Notes: generated from the sequence alone by a model not told the origin. Shown: positions 29,950-40,196, counted from the first letter of the stretch. The stretch is DNA of 64,000 nucleotides from Thalassolituus oleivorans MIL-1 (GCF_000355675.1 NC_020888.1:2897501-2961500), one strand, 5' to 3'. Numbers and translations are program-made.

Positions 29950-31344
29950 ATGCAAATATTATGGCTACGTAACGATTTACGCTTGCACGATCATCCCGGC
30001 TTTTACCTCGCGCGAGCCAAAAATGAGCCGTTAAGCATTATTTATATTATGCCCAAAGAATGGCTGGATATAGATGCTCAAGGCATGACAAGACTAGGCG
30101 CGGCAAAAGCTCGTTTTTTACGCAGCAGCTTAATCGATTTACACCGCACTCTCGATGAGCACACATTTGATTTAACTATTCTATTTGGCGATCCGGTTGA
30201 GCTACTGCAAAAAATATATCTAGAGCAAGCATTTACTTTAATTACGGCTTCCGCCCAAGCGCCAGAAGAAGCCGGCTGGCTAGCACGTATCGCAGAGCTT
30301 GGCATCCAGATTGAGTGCTATGAACCCTACACACTGTTCTCACCTGCGCAAATGACGGACTTTCTAAGTCACTGGCCGACAACTTTTAGTCAATTTCGAA
30401 GAACGATAGAAAAGCATCCGCAGCAGTTTAAAGTGGCCGAAGATATCAAGGCGCTCCCCCTAAAACTTCGAGATACTGTGCTGCCTATATGGGCACCCGC
30501 GCAATGGCCTGAAGAACACAGCGATACGGGTATTCAACTAAAACGAAATGGCGGCGAACGCAGTGGTAAGCAGCATTTAAAAGACTACCTATGGGAAAAT
30601 AAATCAATTCAGCACTATAAAGCCACTCGTAATGCACTTATTGGCGATTACTTTAGCAGCCAGTTAAGTCCATATTTAGCATGGGGATGCCTATCACCTA
30701 GGCATATTTGGCATCAAATTCTACAATACGAAGCGGCCTACCAAGCCGATGAACATAGCCAGTGGCTAAAGTTAGAACTGCTGTGGCGTGAATATTTTCA
30801 TTGGTCGATGCGTCACCATGGCGACCGCTTGTTTCAAAAAAATGGCTTACGCACTGACACGGTAACCCCTAAAAAAATACCCGAGCATATAGTACAAAAA
30901 CATTGGCAAGCTTGGTGTGCGGCAAGTACAGGCATTCCTATGATTGACGCTGGGCTCGTTGAATTACGCACAACTGGTTTTGTCTCGAATCGTTTACGCC
31001 AGAATATGGCGAGTTACTTTATTCACCAATTACAACTTGATTGGCGCTGGGGAGCGCGTTGGTTTGAACAGCATCTTATTGATTTTGATGTCGCTAGCAA
31101 CTGGGGGAATTGGGCGTACCTAGCCGGTGTTGGCCACGATGCAAGACCGCAACGCCAATTTAATATCAATAAGCAACTGCAAGAATATGACCCCGAGCTG
31201 CAGCATATTCAACACTGGCTACCCGAGCTATCGCAACAGTCGTTAGACGATATTCTTAACCATCAAACAAAAACGAAACTCATACCTTATTACCCTAGCC
31301 CTGTCGTGGCGACTCGTTCTATTTCAATAACGCCACAGACTTAA
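29950..31344 (+). CDS. DASH-family cryptochrome/photolyase
   Basis: FAD protein acting on single-stranded DNA cyclobutane dimers and/or as a light sensor. The 464 residues have an N-terminal photolyase alpha/beta domain (ILWLRNDLRLHDHPGF, 3-18) and an FAD-binding helical domain with the DASH signature: TFSQFRRTIE (about 145), SNRLRQNMASYF (about 350) and VASNWGNWAYLAGVGHDA (about 379-396), ending with the KQLQEYDP motif. A GAGGAGG site lies 8 bases before the ATG. The end overlaps modC by 26 bases on the opposite strand. Confidence 0.93.
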   Translation: MQILWLRNDLRLHDHPGFYLARAKNEPLSIIYIMPKEWLDIDAQGMTRLGAAKARFLRSSLIDLHRTLDEHTFDLTILFGDPVELLQKIYLEQAFTLITASAQAPEEAGWLARIAELGIQIECYEPYTLFSPAQMTDFLSHWPTTFSQFRRTIEKHPQQFKVAEDIKALPLKLRDTVLPIWAPAQWPEEHSDTGIQLKRNGGERSGKQHLKDYLWENKSIQHYKATRNALIGDYFSSQLSPYLAWGCLSPRHIWHQILQYEAAYQADEHSQWLKLELLWREYFHWSMRHHGDRLFQKNGLRTDTVTPKKIPEHIVQKHWQAWCAASTGIPMIDAGLVELRTTGFVSNRLRQNMASYFIHQLQLDWRWGARWFEQHLIDFDVASNWGNWAYLAGVGHDARPQRQFNINKQLQEYDPELQHIQHWLPELSQQSLDDILNHQTKTKLIPYYPSPVVATRSISITPQT

Positions 31345-32419
31345 TTTGTGCCCATAGCGTTTGGCCTTCAATGAGTGCAAGTTGCTGTAAGGATTTAGCC
31401 GTAATGCTCGCCAGTAGGCGCTGCTCGCTGCGCGGTAAACGTAAACGCAAAAGCACTTCACCGCGCTCGGGTGGGAAAATACTTTCTAGCTCACAAACAA
31501 TGCAATTAACGATGCTACTCGGCCCAGGTTCGGCTACAGCGACACTGATATCCCGCGCCAGAACCTGAATACGCTGTTCGGTTGCTAAATTTTTATCTAA
31601 ACCACGTAACCAAAAAGGAGAGCCATCAACGTCAATACGGGTTAGATAAAAATCTTCGTCGCGCAGTGCAACTTGCCCTTGCAATACGCTCATAACATCA
31701 TCGCCCCAAATAATAGGCTTATGAACTCGCATTAAAGTTGATGCTAATGGGCCTTCATCTAAAACCCGACCGGCTTGCAAAATCACAAGGTGATCCGCCA
31801 GTCGCGCTATTTCATCCATGGCATGACTGACATATAAAATAGGTCCTGAAAATACCTTACCGACTTCCTCTAAATACGGCAGAATTTCTTGCTTACGTTC
31901 CATATCGAGGGCTGATAATGGCTCGTCGAGTAATAGCACCTGCGGATTGGCAATTAATGCTCGAGCTAAGGCGACTCGCTGACGTTCACCACCCGATAAT
32001 TGCTCAGGAGATTGCGCTAATAATGCGGTTATATCCAATAACTTAATAATATGAGCTCGCGCTTGCGCACCCAACGGTTCGCAGTTACGACGACGACTGC
32101 GTTTAGCGGCGTAATCTATGTTTTCAGCAACGGTTAAATGCGGCAGTAAGCTCGACTCTTGAAAAACATAAGCCAGCGGTCGCTGTTCAGTTTTGATACT
32201 CTGTTTAGAACCTTGCAGCCATATTTGATCAGCGAAGGAGATACAATTATCGTCACCTTGGGCCTGCTCTAAACCGGCAATACAGCGTAATAAGGTTGTT
32301 TTACCAGAACCCGATGGCCCAGTAATCGCAATAATTCCCGAGGCCGGTAAGCTCAGATCTACATCCAATGTAAAATGACCTAAGGTGTGTTTTATGCGCA
32401 CACGAATATTAGCGTCCAA
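31319..32419 (-). CDS. modC: Molybdate ABC transporter ATP-binding protein ModC
   Basis: Drives molybdate import by ATP hydrolysis. The 366 residues contain Walker [10 protein letters not shown] (about 34-42), signature [15 protein letters not shown] (about 140), Walker [13 protein letters not shown] (about 160-171) and a C-terminal TOBE/Mop domain (about 295-360). The start is probably TTG 32419, which has AAGGGG 7 bases upstream and overlaps the modB stop; GTG 32401 is an alternative. The last codons overlap the convergent CRY-DASH gene. Confidence 0.92.
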   Translation of the reverse strand: MDANIRVRIKHTLGHFTLDVDLSLPASGIIAITGPSGSGKTTLLRCIAGLEQAQGDDNCISFADQIWLQGSKQSIKTEQRPLAYVFQESSLLPHLTVAENIDYAAKRSRRRNCEPLGAQARAHIIKLLDITALLAQSPEQLSGGERQRVALARALIANPQVLLLDEPLSALDMERKQEILPYLEEVGKVFSGPILYVSHAMDEIARLADHLVILQAGRVLDEGPLASTLMRVHKPIIWGDDVMSVLQGQVALRDEDFYLTRIDVDGSPFWLRGLDKNLATEQRIQVLARDISVAVAEPGPSSIVNCIVCELESIFPPERGEVLLRLRLPRSEQRLLASITAKSLQQLALIEGQTLWAQIKSVALLK

Positions 32420-33092
32420 GTGCTAACCCCTTGCGATTAAATAACATCATGGTCATTAATACGATGAACGAGAAAGCCAACATTAATGCCGATAACCAAT
32501 GCGCTTGCCCATATTGTAGAGACTCTACGTGATCATAAATCTGCACCGATAGCACTTGAGTCTCGGCGGGAATATTCCCGCCGATCATAAGCACAACGCC
32601 AAACTCCCCTACTGTGTGTGCAAAACCTAAAACAGTAGCGGTGATGATACCGCGGCGCGACAAAGGCAATACAATGGTAAAAAATCTATCCCATGCTCCC
32701 GCCCCCAATGTTTTAGCAACTTCTAAAGGACGTTCTCCAATCGCCTCCATTGCATTTTGAATCGGCTGCACAACGAAAGGAAGCGAATACAACACGGAGG
32801 CAATGACTAAACCAGAAAACGTAAAAGGCAATAAGCCAATACCAAGAGCCGTGGTTAATTGGCCTAAAGGACCTTCTGGCCCCATAGCAATTAATAAATA
32901 AAATCCTAATACCGTGGGCGGTAAAATCAATGGCAAGGTCACTAAGGCCGACACTGGCGTTTTGAATATCGACGACGTCCGTGCCAACCACCATGCCAAT
33001 GGCGTACCGATCAGCAGTAGCAGAAACGTGACAACGCTGGCTAATTTCGCCGTTAACACAATCGCATCTACGTCACTGGGCGCTAACAACAT
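32409..33092 (-). CDS. modB: Molybdate ABC transporter permease ModB
   Basis: Inner-membrane channel of the molybdate importer. The 227 residues have about five transmembrane helices and the binding-protein-dependent permease EAA loop ([20 protein letters not shown], about 137-156) that contacts ModC. It starts 3 bases after the modA stop and overlaps modC. Confidence 0.93.
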   Translation of the reverse strand: MLLAPSDVDAIVLTAKLASVVTFLLLLIGTPLAWWLARTSSIFKTPVSALVTLPLILPPTVLGFYLLIAMGPEGPLGQLTTALGIGLLPFTFSGLVIASVLYSLPFVVQPIQNAMEAIGERPLEVAKTLGAGAWDRFFTIVLPLSRRGIITATVLGFAHTVGEFGVVLMIGGNIPAETQVLSVQIYDHVESLQYGQAHWLSALMLAFSFIVLMTMMLFNRKGLALGR

Positions 33093-33095
33093 AGA

Positions 33096-33923
33096 TTATT
33101 GACTACCTTTTGCATCGACACTAATACTTCCATAACCAAAATTCTGAATCGTATTTTTTGCATATTCTGACTGCAGAAATTCTAAAAACTGTCCTGCTCC
33201 GCTGTCTGTCTTTGCTCTAACCAAGAGTACGGCATCTTGTCGAATTGGAGCATAATGGTTATTGGGCAAAAACCACACGCTCCCCTTAGAAAGTGAATCA
33301 CTTGAACCCGCCGCAATCACTTGAGCACGCGCAACAAAACCTAATTCAGCACTGCCTGAGGCAACGAACTGAAATGCCTGACCAATGCTTTCGCCGAAAA
33401 TGATTTTACTTTTGCTCGCCTCTGTTAAGTCCAGCGAAACCAATGCTTGTTCCGCCGCTAGGCCATAGGGCGCGAGTTTAGGATTAGCTATCGCTAACTT
33501 ACGAAAATTGCCTTGGCGTAGCGTTTGTTCTGGATCTATGTGCTGCTGCGAACTCCATAAAGCCAACTCACCTACCGCATAAGTAAATTGGCTACCACTG
33601 ACAGCTAACCCCTGTTCGACTAAGCGTTGCGGCTTATCTTGATCCGCAGAAAGAAAGACATCAAATGGAGCGCCATGCTGAATTTGCGCGAATAACTTCC
33701 CGGAAGACGCAATACTTAAACGCACGGGACGCCCTGTTTGCTGTTCAAATTCTGAGGCTAAGAGCTTCATCGGGGCAGAAAAATTTGCTGCAACTGCAAT
33801 AGTGAGAGGAGCAGAATTATCGACCTGAGATTCGGCTAAGGCAACAGCACTCAAGGTTAAACCTAGCACCAGTAACAGACCGCTCACAGTGCGCAAACCT
33901 AAAGAAGAAAATATCTTTAACAT
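33096..33923 (-). CDS. modA: Molybdate-binding periplasmic protein ModA
   Basis: Captures molybdate/tungstate in the periplasm. The 275 residues have a signal peptide (about 1-30, ending near ALAES), then the ModA core: LTIAVAANFSAPMKLLASEF (about 40-59), SIASSGKLFAQIQHGAPFDV (about 72-91) and DQDKPQRLVEQG. ATG 33923 is used; the TTG before it is not needed. First gene of modABC. No clear ModE site is seen upstream. Confidence 0.92.
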   Translation of the reverse strand: MLKIFSSLGLRTVSGLLLVLGLTLSAVALAESQVDNSAPLTIAVAANFSAPMKLLASEFEQQTGRPVRLSIASSGKLFAQIQHGAPFDVFLSADQDKPQRLVEQGLAVSGSQFTYAVGELALWSSQQHIDPEQTLRQGNFRKLAIANPKLAPYGLAAEQALVSLDLTEASKSKIIFGESIGQAFQFVASGSAELGFVARAQVIAAGSSDSLSKGSVWFLPNNHYAPIRQDAVLLVRAKTDSGAGQFLEFLQSEYAKNTIQNFGYGSISVDAKGSQ

Positions 33924-34000
33924 CAAATATATTGGTCACAAAAAAGGAGTGAAATAACTATACACGCTTGTGCGTCCGAGATGCAGCCGCGAATAAAAGA

Positions 34001-34516
34001 CTAAGGATATAATTGGACAATGCCGGTGTGACCTTGGAAATCTCCGAGTATCCAAATTTGTTCGAATGGATGATCAACTGGTACTTCAATATTATGCTGA
34101 AGAGCGCGAATCTCATCGGTGCTCCAGGCTGGGTGTGCATTACGAATTAACAGCCATACGCGCTTGGTTTTGTAATGTTTACTCGCCTTGCTCGCCAAAA
34201 TTCGATTCAGCGCGCTCAATAAACGTGAATGAGGGTCGCTAACGGCCTGCAATTGGTGTAATTCGTAACGAGTCTGCTCACTCAGTTCTCGTCCTAATAT
34301 CTGCATCGCTTCTTGTTCGCTGCCATATAAATGCGCAACTTCGATATCTAAACGTGCTCCTTCAAATCGACAAGAAACATCCGGTTTAATGGGTTTGTTA
34401 TGCCACAAATGACGAATTTGCTTACCCGTATCATGCTCATACCAGCGCATAAATAGCTTGGCGGCTTGATGTTCGAGTTCAATTTTTTCTGCTTCACTAT
34501 TTTGCTGCTGCGTCAT
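34001..34516 (-). CDS. Hypothetical protein with possible nuclease-like core
   Basis: A 171-residue protein I do not recognise. KPDVSCRFEGARLDIEVAHL (about 42-61) followed by a helix has the D-(x)n-E-x-(alpha) look of a PD-(D/E)XK nuclease fold, and the C-terminal half has a regular alpha/beta pattern (KTKRVWLLIRNAHPAW; FEQIWILGDF). I chose ATG 34516; GTG 34546 would add 10 residues. It is divergent from selO and follows modA on the same strand after a gap, probably as its own unit. The fold assignment is tentative. Confidence 0.5.
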   Translation of the reverse strand: MTQQQNSEAEKIELEHQAAKLFMRWYEHDTGKQIRHLWHNKPIKPDVSCRFEGARLDIEVAHLYGSEQEAMQILGRELSEQTRYELHQLQAVSDPHSRLLSALNRILASKASKHYKTKRVWLLIRNAHPAWSTDEIRALQHNIEVPVDHPFEQIWILGDFQGHTGIVQLYP

Positions 34517-34668
34517 ACCCACGATCCACCACGAATGCTTATTCACATTGGCAAGTTTCGGTTTAGCTGTAAAGTCCAGACCTTCCCCTCCCTAAGACAA
34601 GATGAAGACTGGACGCTGCCGGTGTTCGTCTTTATTCTCGTCGCTACACCCTTTTTCGGGACTTGCCT

Positions 34669-36186
34669 GTGTCTGCTTCTTTGACTATTCCGTTTGTTAA
34701 CATCTACGCCACATTGCCCAGCCAATTTTACAGCAGGGCAATGCCTACGCCGGTAGCCAACCCTGCGCTCATTCTATTCAACCATGACTTAGCGACTGAG
34801 CTTGGCATCGAACTCAACGGTAAAAGCAACGACGAATTGGCGCTACTATTCAGTGGCAACCAGCTACCGGACGGGGCAGATCCGTTAGCGATGGCGTACA
34901 GCGGCCATCAATTTGGTCAGTTAAATCCTCAGCTAGGCGATGGACGCGCCTTATTACTCGGTGATGTCATCAACCGCGACGGGCAACGCCGTGATATTCA
35001 GCTTAAAGGCGCAGGACGCACTCCCTACTCGCGTGGTGGCGATGGTCGCTCACCGATTGGTCCTGTGCTACGTGAATACGTCATGTGTGAAGCCATGCAC
35101 GCTCTGGGCGTACCGACTACCCGTGCTTTGGCCGCGATTAGCAGCGGCGAGCATGTCATACGCGAACAACGCGAACCTGGTGGAGTATTCACCCGCGTTG
35201 CCTCTAGCCATATCCGCGTTGGCACCTTTCAATATTTTGCCGTACGCCGCGATATCGATGGCCTTCGTACCTTGGCTGATCACGTATTAGCGCGCCATTA
35301 TCCTGAAATTAATAACCAAGCCGACGACCGTTACTTGCAACTTTTTACCGCAATTTGTCATAAGCAGGCTGAGCTTATCGCTAACTGGATGCAGCTAGGC
35401 TTTATCCACGGCGTCATGAACACCGACAACATGACGGTGAGCGGCGAGACGATTGACTACGGCCCATGTGCTTTTATGGATACCTACAAGGCCAATACCG
35501 TTTATAGCTATATTGATCGTAACGGCCGTTACGCTTATCAGAACCAGCCCGCCATAGGTCAGTGGAATCTGGCTCGCTTAGCCGAGACCTTACTTAGCTT
35601 GATCAATGACGATGAAAAAACAGCCATTGCTCAAGTTACCGAGGTACTGCAAGACTTTGCAGTATGGCAACAACAGGCGTGGCTACAGGCTATGCGTAAA
35701 AAATTAGGCTTAGCGACGGAACAAGAAACCGATCAAGCGCTCATTGAGTCACTCTTATCTGCCCTCACAGAAGCTGAAATGGACTACACCCTATTCTTCC
35801 GCCGCTTATGCGATTTGGCTGAAAACCCTGACGCCGCAGACACTAAGTTAGGGGTATTAACCTTAATCCAAGCACCAGCATGCAGCGGCAGTAACGATAC
35901 GGCAATCGAACACTGGTTAGACGAATGGCAAGCTCGCTGTCAGCACGAAACGAGCTCACCTAAAGAACAAGCTATTGCCATGCGTGCGGTCAATCCGGCT
36001 TATATTCCACGCAATCACCGTGTAGCAGAGGTGATTAAAGCGGCAGAAGACAACAACGACTTCGAACCGTTTAAACGCTTACTGCGGATTCTTGCTCGCC
36101 CCTACGCCGAACAGCCTGAATATTCGAGCTATCAATTGCCGCCTCAGCCAGATGAAAAAGTACTGCGAACCTTCTGCGGCACTTAG
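34669..36186 (+). CDS. selO: SelO-family protein adenylyltransferase (YdiU)
   Basis: Pseudokinase that transfers AMP to protein side chains, linked to redox stress in the family. The protein of about 505 residues has FGQLNPQLGDGRALLLGDV (about 82-100), QLKGAGRTPYSRGGDGRSP (about 110-128) and the metal-binding region HGVMNTDNMTVSGETIDYGP (about 245-264). GTG 34669 has GGGAC about 8 bases upstream; TTG 34663 and TTG 34681 are alternatives. The usual C-terminal selenocysteine or cysteine appears as RTFCGT at the very end. It converges on the next minus gene. Confidence 0.92.
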   Translation: MSASLTIPFVNIYATLPSQFYSRAMPTPVANPALILFNHDLATELGIELNGKSNDELALLFSGNQLPDGADPLAMAYSGHQFGQLNPQLGDGRALLLGDVINRDGQRRDIQLKGAGRTPYSRGGDGRSPIGPVLREYVMCEAMHALGVPTTRALAAISSGEHVIREQREPGGVFTRVASSHIRVGTFQYFAVRRDIDGLRTLADHVLARHYPEINNQADDRYLQLFTAICHKQAELIANWMQLGFIHGVMNTDNMTVSGETIDYGPCAFMDTYKANTVYSYIDRNGRYAYQNQPAIGQWNLARLAETLLSLINDDEKTAIAQVTEVLQDFAVWQQQAWLQAMRKKLGLATEQETDQALIESLLSALTEAEMDYTLFFRRLCDLAENPDAADTKLGVLTLIQAPACSGSNDTAIEHWLDEWQARCQHETSSPKEQAIAMRAVNPAYIPRNHRVAEVIKAAEDNNDFEPFKRLLRILARPYAEQPEYSSYQLPPQPDEKVLRTFCGT

Positions 36187-36200
36187 TCCAACAAAGACCC

Positions 36201-36233
36201 AACCGCGATAGGCAGCGTTAGCTGCCTTCGGTT
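36201..36233. terminator. Hairpin between convergent genes
   Basis: Nested stems AACCG (36201-36205)/CGGTT (36229-36233) and GGCAGC (36211-36216)/GCTGCC (36221-36226) overlap the last codons of the minus gene. There is no strong T run, so termination would be weak or factor dependent. Confidence 0.4.
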
Positions 36234-37735
36234 GCCGGATGAAAGCGATCCGTACCGTATAATTCGGATAGCAAGCGAGCCTCACCATTTGGCTGCACCA
36301 TACGCGCATGGCGACGCTGCAATTCACGCGGTTCGTCGACACCACACGAGTGGGCAATAATGCCAATTTCCTGCTCTAAATTCTTAGCAAAATGCGCAAC
36401 GCGCTCGGCTTTATCAGCAGGCACTAAACCACGCTGTAGCTGAGGGTTATGGGTCGTAATCCCCGTTGGACAGGTATTTTTATTGCATTGCAGTGCCTGA
36501 ATACACCCCAACGCAAACATGAAACCACGCGCGGTGACGGCAAAATCAGCCCCTACACAAATTGCCCAAGCGACTTTATCAGGGGTTAACAATTTACCCG
36601 AGGCAATTACCCGTATACGCGGGCGCAAATCAAACTCGTCGAGAGCATCCACTAGCATTGGCAAGGCTTGGCCTATCGGCAATCCCATGTAATCAATTAA
36701 AGATTGTGGCGCCGCACCTGTGCCTCCCTCCGCACCATCAAGGGTAATAAAATCCGGCGCACTTTCAGGGCCGCGACGCTGGATTTCACGGCAAAGATCG
36801 CGAATCCAATCGACATCACCCAATACGGTTTTAAAGCCGGTCGGCTTACCGGTAATGGCTCGCACTCGCGCGACCATATCAAGAATGTCATCTACTGAAT
36901 GAATTTCAGGATGGCCATTAGGGCTAATAGAATCTTCACCCTCAGGGATACCACGAATTGCAGCAATTTCAGCACTGACCTTACCGCCGGGCAAAATACC
37001 GCCCTTACCCGGTTTGGCACCTTGACTGAGTTTAATTTCAAACATGCGCACACGCTCAATATGAGCGATGTCGGCTAATTTCTTCTCGTCTAAGCCGCCT
37101 TCATCATTACGTACGCCATACTTCGCCGTACCAATTTGAAAAACGATATCGCAGCCGCCTTCCAAGTGAAAATCCGATAAGCCGCCCTCCCCAGTATTCA
37201 TCCAGCAACCGGCTTTTTTAGCGCCTTTTGATAACGCTAGAATGGCTGGCTTAGACAACGCACCGTAACTCATACCCGAAATATTCACTAAAGCACTGGT
37301 GGTAAAAGGCGTACGGCAGTGTTCTCCAATCGTAACAGCACGAGATGCGCAAAAATCGTGTTTCAAAGCGGGAAATGGACTATTCACAAACATAATAGTA
37401 CCGGGGATATCTAACCGGCGAGTTGAGCCAAATGCCACCGTAGTACTCTCGTTTTTAGCAGCTCGATAGACCCAACCGCGCTCGGCGCGGTTAAACGGCA
37501 TCTCCTCGCGATCCATAGCAAAAAAATACTGCCGAAAAAATTCACCCAAGTGTTCAAATAGATAACGAAAACGGCCAATGACGGGGAAGTTACGACGCAC
37601 CGTATGCCGTGTTTGATGACGGTCGGTAATGTAGGCAACCACTATCCAACCAATAGTGCCGATGGTAACGATAGCCAGTACAGAAAGAATAACCAACATG
37701 CCATAAGCGGCGATGACGAACACTTCATCGGTCAT
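36218..37735 (-). CDS. FMN-binding glutamate synthase-family membrane protein
   Basis: A 505-residue protein related to the central/FMN domain of glutamate synthase, without the glutaminase domain. An N-terminal transmembrane helix (about 8-33) precedes the barrel, which has KPGKGGILPGGKV (about 240-252), the FMN phosphate region DGAEGGTGAAPQSL (about 329-342) and CNKNTCPTGITTHNP (about 408-422) with the cysteines that bind iron-sulfur in true GltB. Such stand-alone proteins are common; their reaction is not firmly known. Confidence 0.88.
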   Translation of the reverse strand: MTDEVFVIAAYGMLVILSVLAIVTIGTIGWIVVAYITDRHQTRHTVRRNFPVIGRFRYLFEHLGEFFRQYFFAMDREEMPFNRAERGWVYRAAKNESTTVAFGSTRRLDIPGTIMFVNSPFPALKHDFCASRAVTIGEHCRTPFTTSALVNISGMSYGALSKPAILALSKGAKKAGCWMNTGEGGLSDFHLEGGCDIVFQIGTAKYGVRNDEGGLDEKKLADIAHIERVRMFEIKLSQGAKPGKGGILPGGKVSAEIAAIRGIPEGEDSISPNGHPEIHSVDDILDMVARVRAITGKPTGFKTVLGDVDWIRDLCREIQRRGPESAPDFITLDGAEGGTGAAPQSLIDYMGLPIGQALPMLVDALDEFDLRPRIRVIASGKLLTPDKVAWAICVGADFAVTARGFMFALGCIQALQCNKNTCPTGITTHNPQLQRGLVPADKAERVAHFAKNLEQEIGIIAHSCGVDEPRELQRRHARMVQPNGEARLLSELYGTDRFHPATEGS

Positions 37736-38092
37736 GGAACAAAACCTCTAAAAAATTAGGCTTTGAGCTTAGATGAGTTGGTTTTTAGAAGAAAGTCCCT
37801 TTCGACAGTTAAGTCTAATAAAGACCTGCTCGTCTCTAAATACAAACCGGCACGAGCGAAGTTGCAGCGATTCTCGACGTTAACCGTAATCACTTCACTA
37901 ATATAAAATCCTACAACGACGTTTTTTTGCACAACCTGACACTAATGGCTTCATTGGCTTCATTTCTCACTTTATTGATAAACCCAATTGAAGCCAACGC
38001 CCTAACCGCTTAATATCACCCCTCGTTATTTTGCTACGTATGCAGCTCAATACTCGCCGCAATAATGGAATAAATGGGAAGAATATAGGGAT
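37736..38092. other. Intergenic region upstream of the toxin locus
   Basis: 357 bases without a coding frame. It marks the boundary between core-like genes and the toxin array and must hold the toxin promoter. An AGGGAT-type ribosome site lies just before ATG 38093. No repeat, attachment site or tRNA is visible. Confidence 0.45.
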
Positions 38093-39733
38093 ATGGCCGA
38101 TTTCGAATTAGAAGATAAGAGCGGCAACCGTTACCGCATTCGTAAAGGCGCGGGACCTAAATTTTGGCATCCCGAAAATCTGGGCGCTGGCAGCTCACTG
38201 TTGGCTGACAACTTACTCAGCGCCATGCCTGCCAATGGGCTTCAACAAGCGCACAACCACTTCTACTTTGGCACCTTGCACGACATCCCGAATCTGCCGA
38301 GCGGCCCACAAGCGGCACTCAGTACAGCCCTAAGTAATTCGTATCTCACGATTGAAAAAATCGGCACTGCGCTCGCCATCAACGACGACGAACCTGATCC
38401 ACGCAACGAACTGCGCGTCAAAATCCGCAATGCATTAATGGCCATAGTCGCTGGCGAACGCGCCGAAGCAGCCATGTATCAAAAGCAGATGGATAAAGAA
38501 ACCACCGTGATGAAAGGCGTCATCTACACCGGTGCCTTTATGCAAGGCGTTGGCTCATCTGCTTGGGGCATGGTGGTATGGCTAAAAGAAGTAAGCGACG
38601 TCGTAAATCCCTTTGTAAAAATGCAGCACCATGCCCGCGCACTGCAAGCTGCATGGGAATCGGACGACTTTTCTAAAACCTACTCCGAAACCTACGTAAA
38701 AGGCGAAAAACGCGAGCTAGTAGAAGCCTTAGGCTTTGATCCATCGCAGATCACCGAACAACAAATTGACGAAGCCATGGCGATGGCCAACTTGGTGATC
38801 GAAGACCCAGGCCTGCGCGACATGCTCTATCAATTTGTAAAAGACTACGCCGAAGCCCAACACGCCATTGAAATCACCAATGTCGCGGGCACCGCCGCCT
38901 TTGAATTAATACTCACCATTATAATGGCCGCGGTTACAGGTGGTGTTGGAGCTGTAGCCGCCATTGGCAGCAAAGCGCACCTCATTAAGAAGTTCCAAAA
39001 GGTTGGGGATTTACTCAGCGACTTCGCCAAAGCCACGCGTAAACTGAAACTTGAAGGTAAAAAACGCAAAGCTAAAGGGAATAGCGCCAAGTTTTCCGAC
39101 ATGGAAACGGATCAGGTACAGGCGAAGAAGACCGATGCGCATGGGGCTGAGACAGGACCTAAGAATTCGGCAAACGCTACAGTACCGAAATCTGTTCCTA
39201 TGACCCAAGAGAAATATGATGAAATAATAAATCTCGAGAGAGGCAATAGGCCAAATGATGTGGGAGAGTACTTATCTAAAGATTACGTCGATTCCCATCT
39301 TAATAAATTTAAGGAAGAAGGAGGGGCTTTTATTGTAATTGAAGAGTGGATATCCGCCCCTGAATACACCTCTTTCCCTAAGGATGGTAAATTTGTTGGT
39401 TTATCATCTGAAATGGATCAAGTTGTGACAAAATATAAAGACTCTGGTGGTGACTGGAGAGTTCTTAGAGATGAGTTGAATCTGGGTGAGAATACAGATT
39501 TAAGTTCAGCCAAGATATCTTATGTAAAACTTTCGCCAAACGATCCGAGTTTTGAATATAGCATGCCTAATGGAAATGAAAGAGGAGCTTATGAACATGA
39601 ATGGGTTCCTGGAGGGCTTACTAAATCTGGAACTAGCGAAGCTACACTCTCTGGTGGTGACCGGATTATTCATAATAACAATGTCGACAATTTAAAGAAA
39701 AATTCTGGACTAGTTGTTGAGCCCCTCCAATGA
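38093..39733 (+). CDS. Polymorphic toxin, full-length, unassigned C-terminal domain
   Basis: A 546-residue protein. Residues 1-355 are the module repeated in truncated form at four more places downstream: a soluble N-terminal part (1-140), a helical region (140-260), a hydrophobic segment with Gly-rich tail (about 262-292, TNVAGTAAFELILTIIMAAV then GGVGAVAAIG) and a Lys-rich linker ending DAHGAETG. Residues 356-546 differ from every other copy and are more AT-rich, as toxin tips usually are; they contain the pattern FEYSMPNGNERGAYEHEWVP (about 497-516), which I cannot assign to a known toxin fold. A hydrophobic plus basic segment before the tip is common in contact-dependent and T6SS effectors. 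The next gene overlaps as ATGA, as immunity genes do. Confidence 0.75.
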   Translation: MADFELEDKSGNRYRIRKGAGPKFWHPENLGAGSSLLADNLLSAMPANGLQQAHNHFYFGTLHDIPNLPSGPQAALSTALSNSYLTIEKIGTALAINDDEPDPRNELRVKIRNALMAIVAGERAEAAMYQKQMDKETTVMKGVIYTGAFMQGVGSSAWGMVVWLKEVSDVVNPFVKMQHHARALQAAWESDDFSKTYSETYVKGEKRELVEALGFDPSQITEQQIDEAMAMANLVIEDPGLRDMLYQFVKDYAEAQHAIEITNVAGTAAFELILTIIMAAVTGGVGAVAAIGSKAHLIKKFQKVGDLLSDFAKATRKLKLEGKKRKAKGNSAKFSDMETDQVQAKKTDAHGAETGPKNSANATVPKSVPMTQEKYDEIINLERGNRPNDVGEYLSKDYVDSHLNKFKEEGGAFIVIEEWISAPEYTSFPKDGKFVGLSSEMDQVVTKYKDSGGDWRVLRDELNLGENTDLSSAKISYVKLSPNDPSFEYSMPNGNERGAYEHEWVPGGLTKSGTSEATLSGGDRIIHNNNVDNLKKNSGLVVEPLQ

Positions 39734-40191
39734 ACAAAAACTTATTTATTAAAGCTTTAAATAGAAATGAAACAAAAGACTTTTTTCTGGGTAATGGCAA
39801 CTACTTTTCTAGAAATAGGGAAAGTCACAATCATGACTATGTACTTTTCATCACAGGTTGGGTGAAAAAATATATAGATATTAGCCCCAAAGAAAATTTA
39901 GGGACTTTTTTTTCAGCCCTTACTGACCTTATAGACGACATTGATTGTCAGAAAAATTCTTTAACAGCAGTTCTATCAATATTGCTTGGAATCTCGATAT
40001 CAATTAGGAAGCAGCATTATCAAATCTCTGACATCAACCCTGAAATAGCTCATAAATTTCTTATCACCTTAAAAAAACACTTCCTAATATGTAAATTCTC
40101 TCAAGAAGAAAAGGAAAAAATAAAACTATACTCCGATAGAATTAGAGAAAATAAGTGTGATAAAATTGCAGATGCAATATCATTGAGCTAG
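39730..40191 (+). CDS. Putative immunity protein for the full-length toxin
   Basis: A 153-residue, AT-rich, Lys-rich protein with no recognised domain. Its ATG overlaps the toxin stop as ATGA (39730-39733), so the two are translationally coupled; this position and lack of wider homology are what identify it as cognate immunity. It is mostly helical by composition and has no signal peptide, so it should act in the cytoplasm, which suggests a cytoplasmic target for the toxin. Confidence 0.6.
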   Translation: MNKNLFIKALNRNETKDFFLGNGNYFSRNRESHNHDYVLFITGWVKKYIDISPKENLGTFFSALTDLIDDIDCQKNSLTAVLSILLGISISIRKQHYQISDINPEIAHKFLITLKKHFLICKFSQEEKEKIKLYSDRIRENKCDKIADAISLS

Positions 40192-40196
40192 TTATT

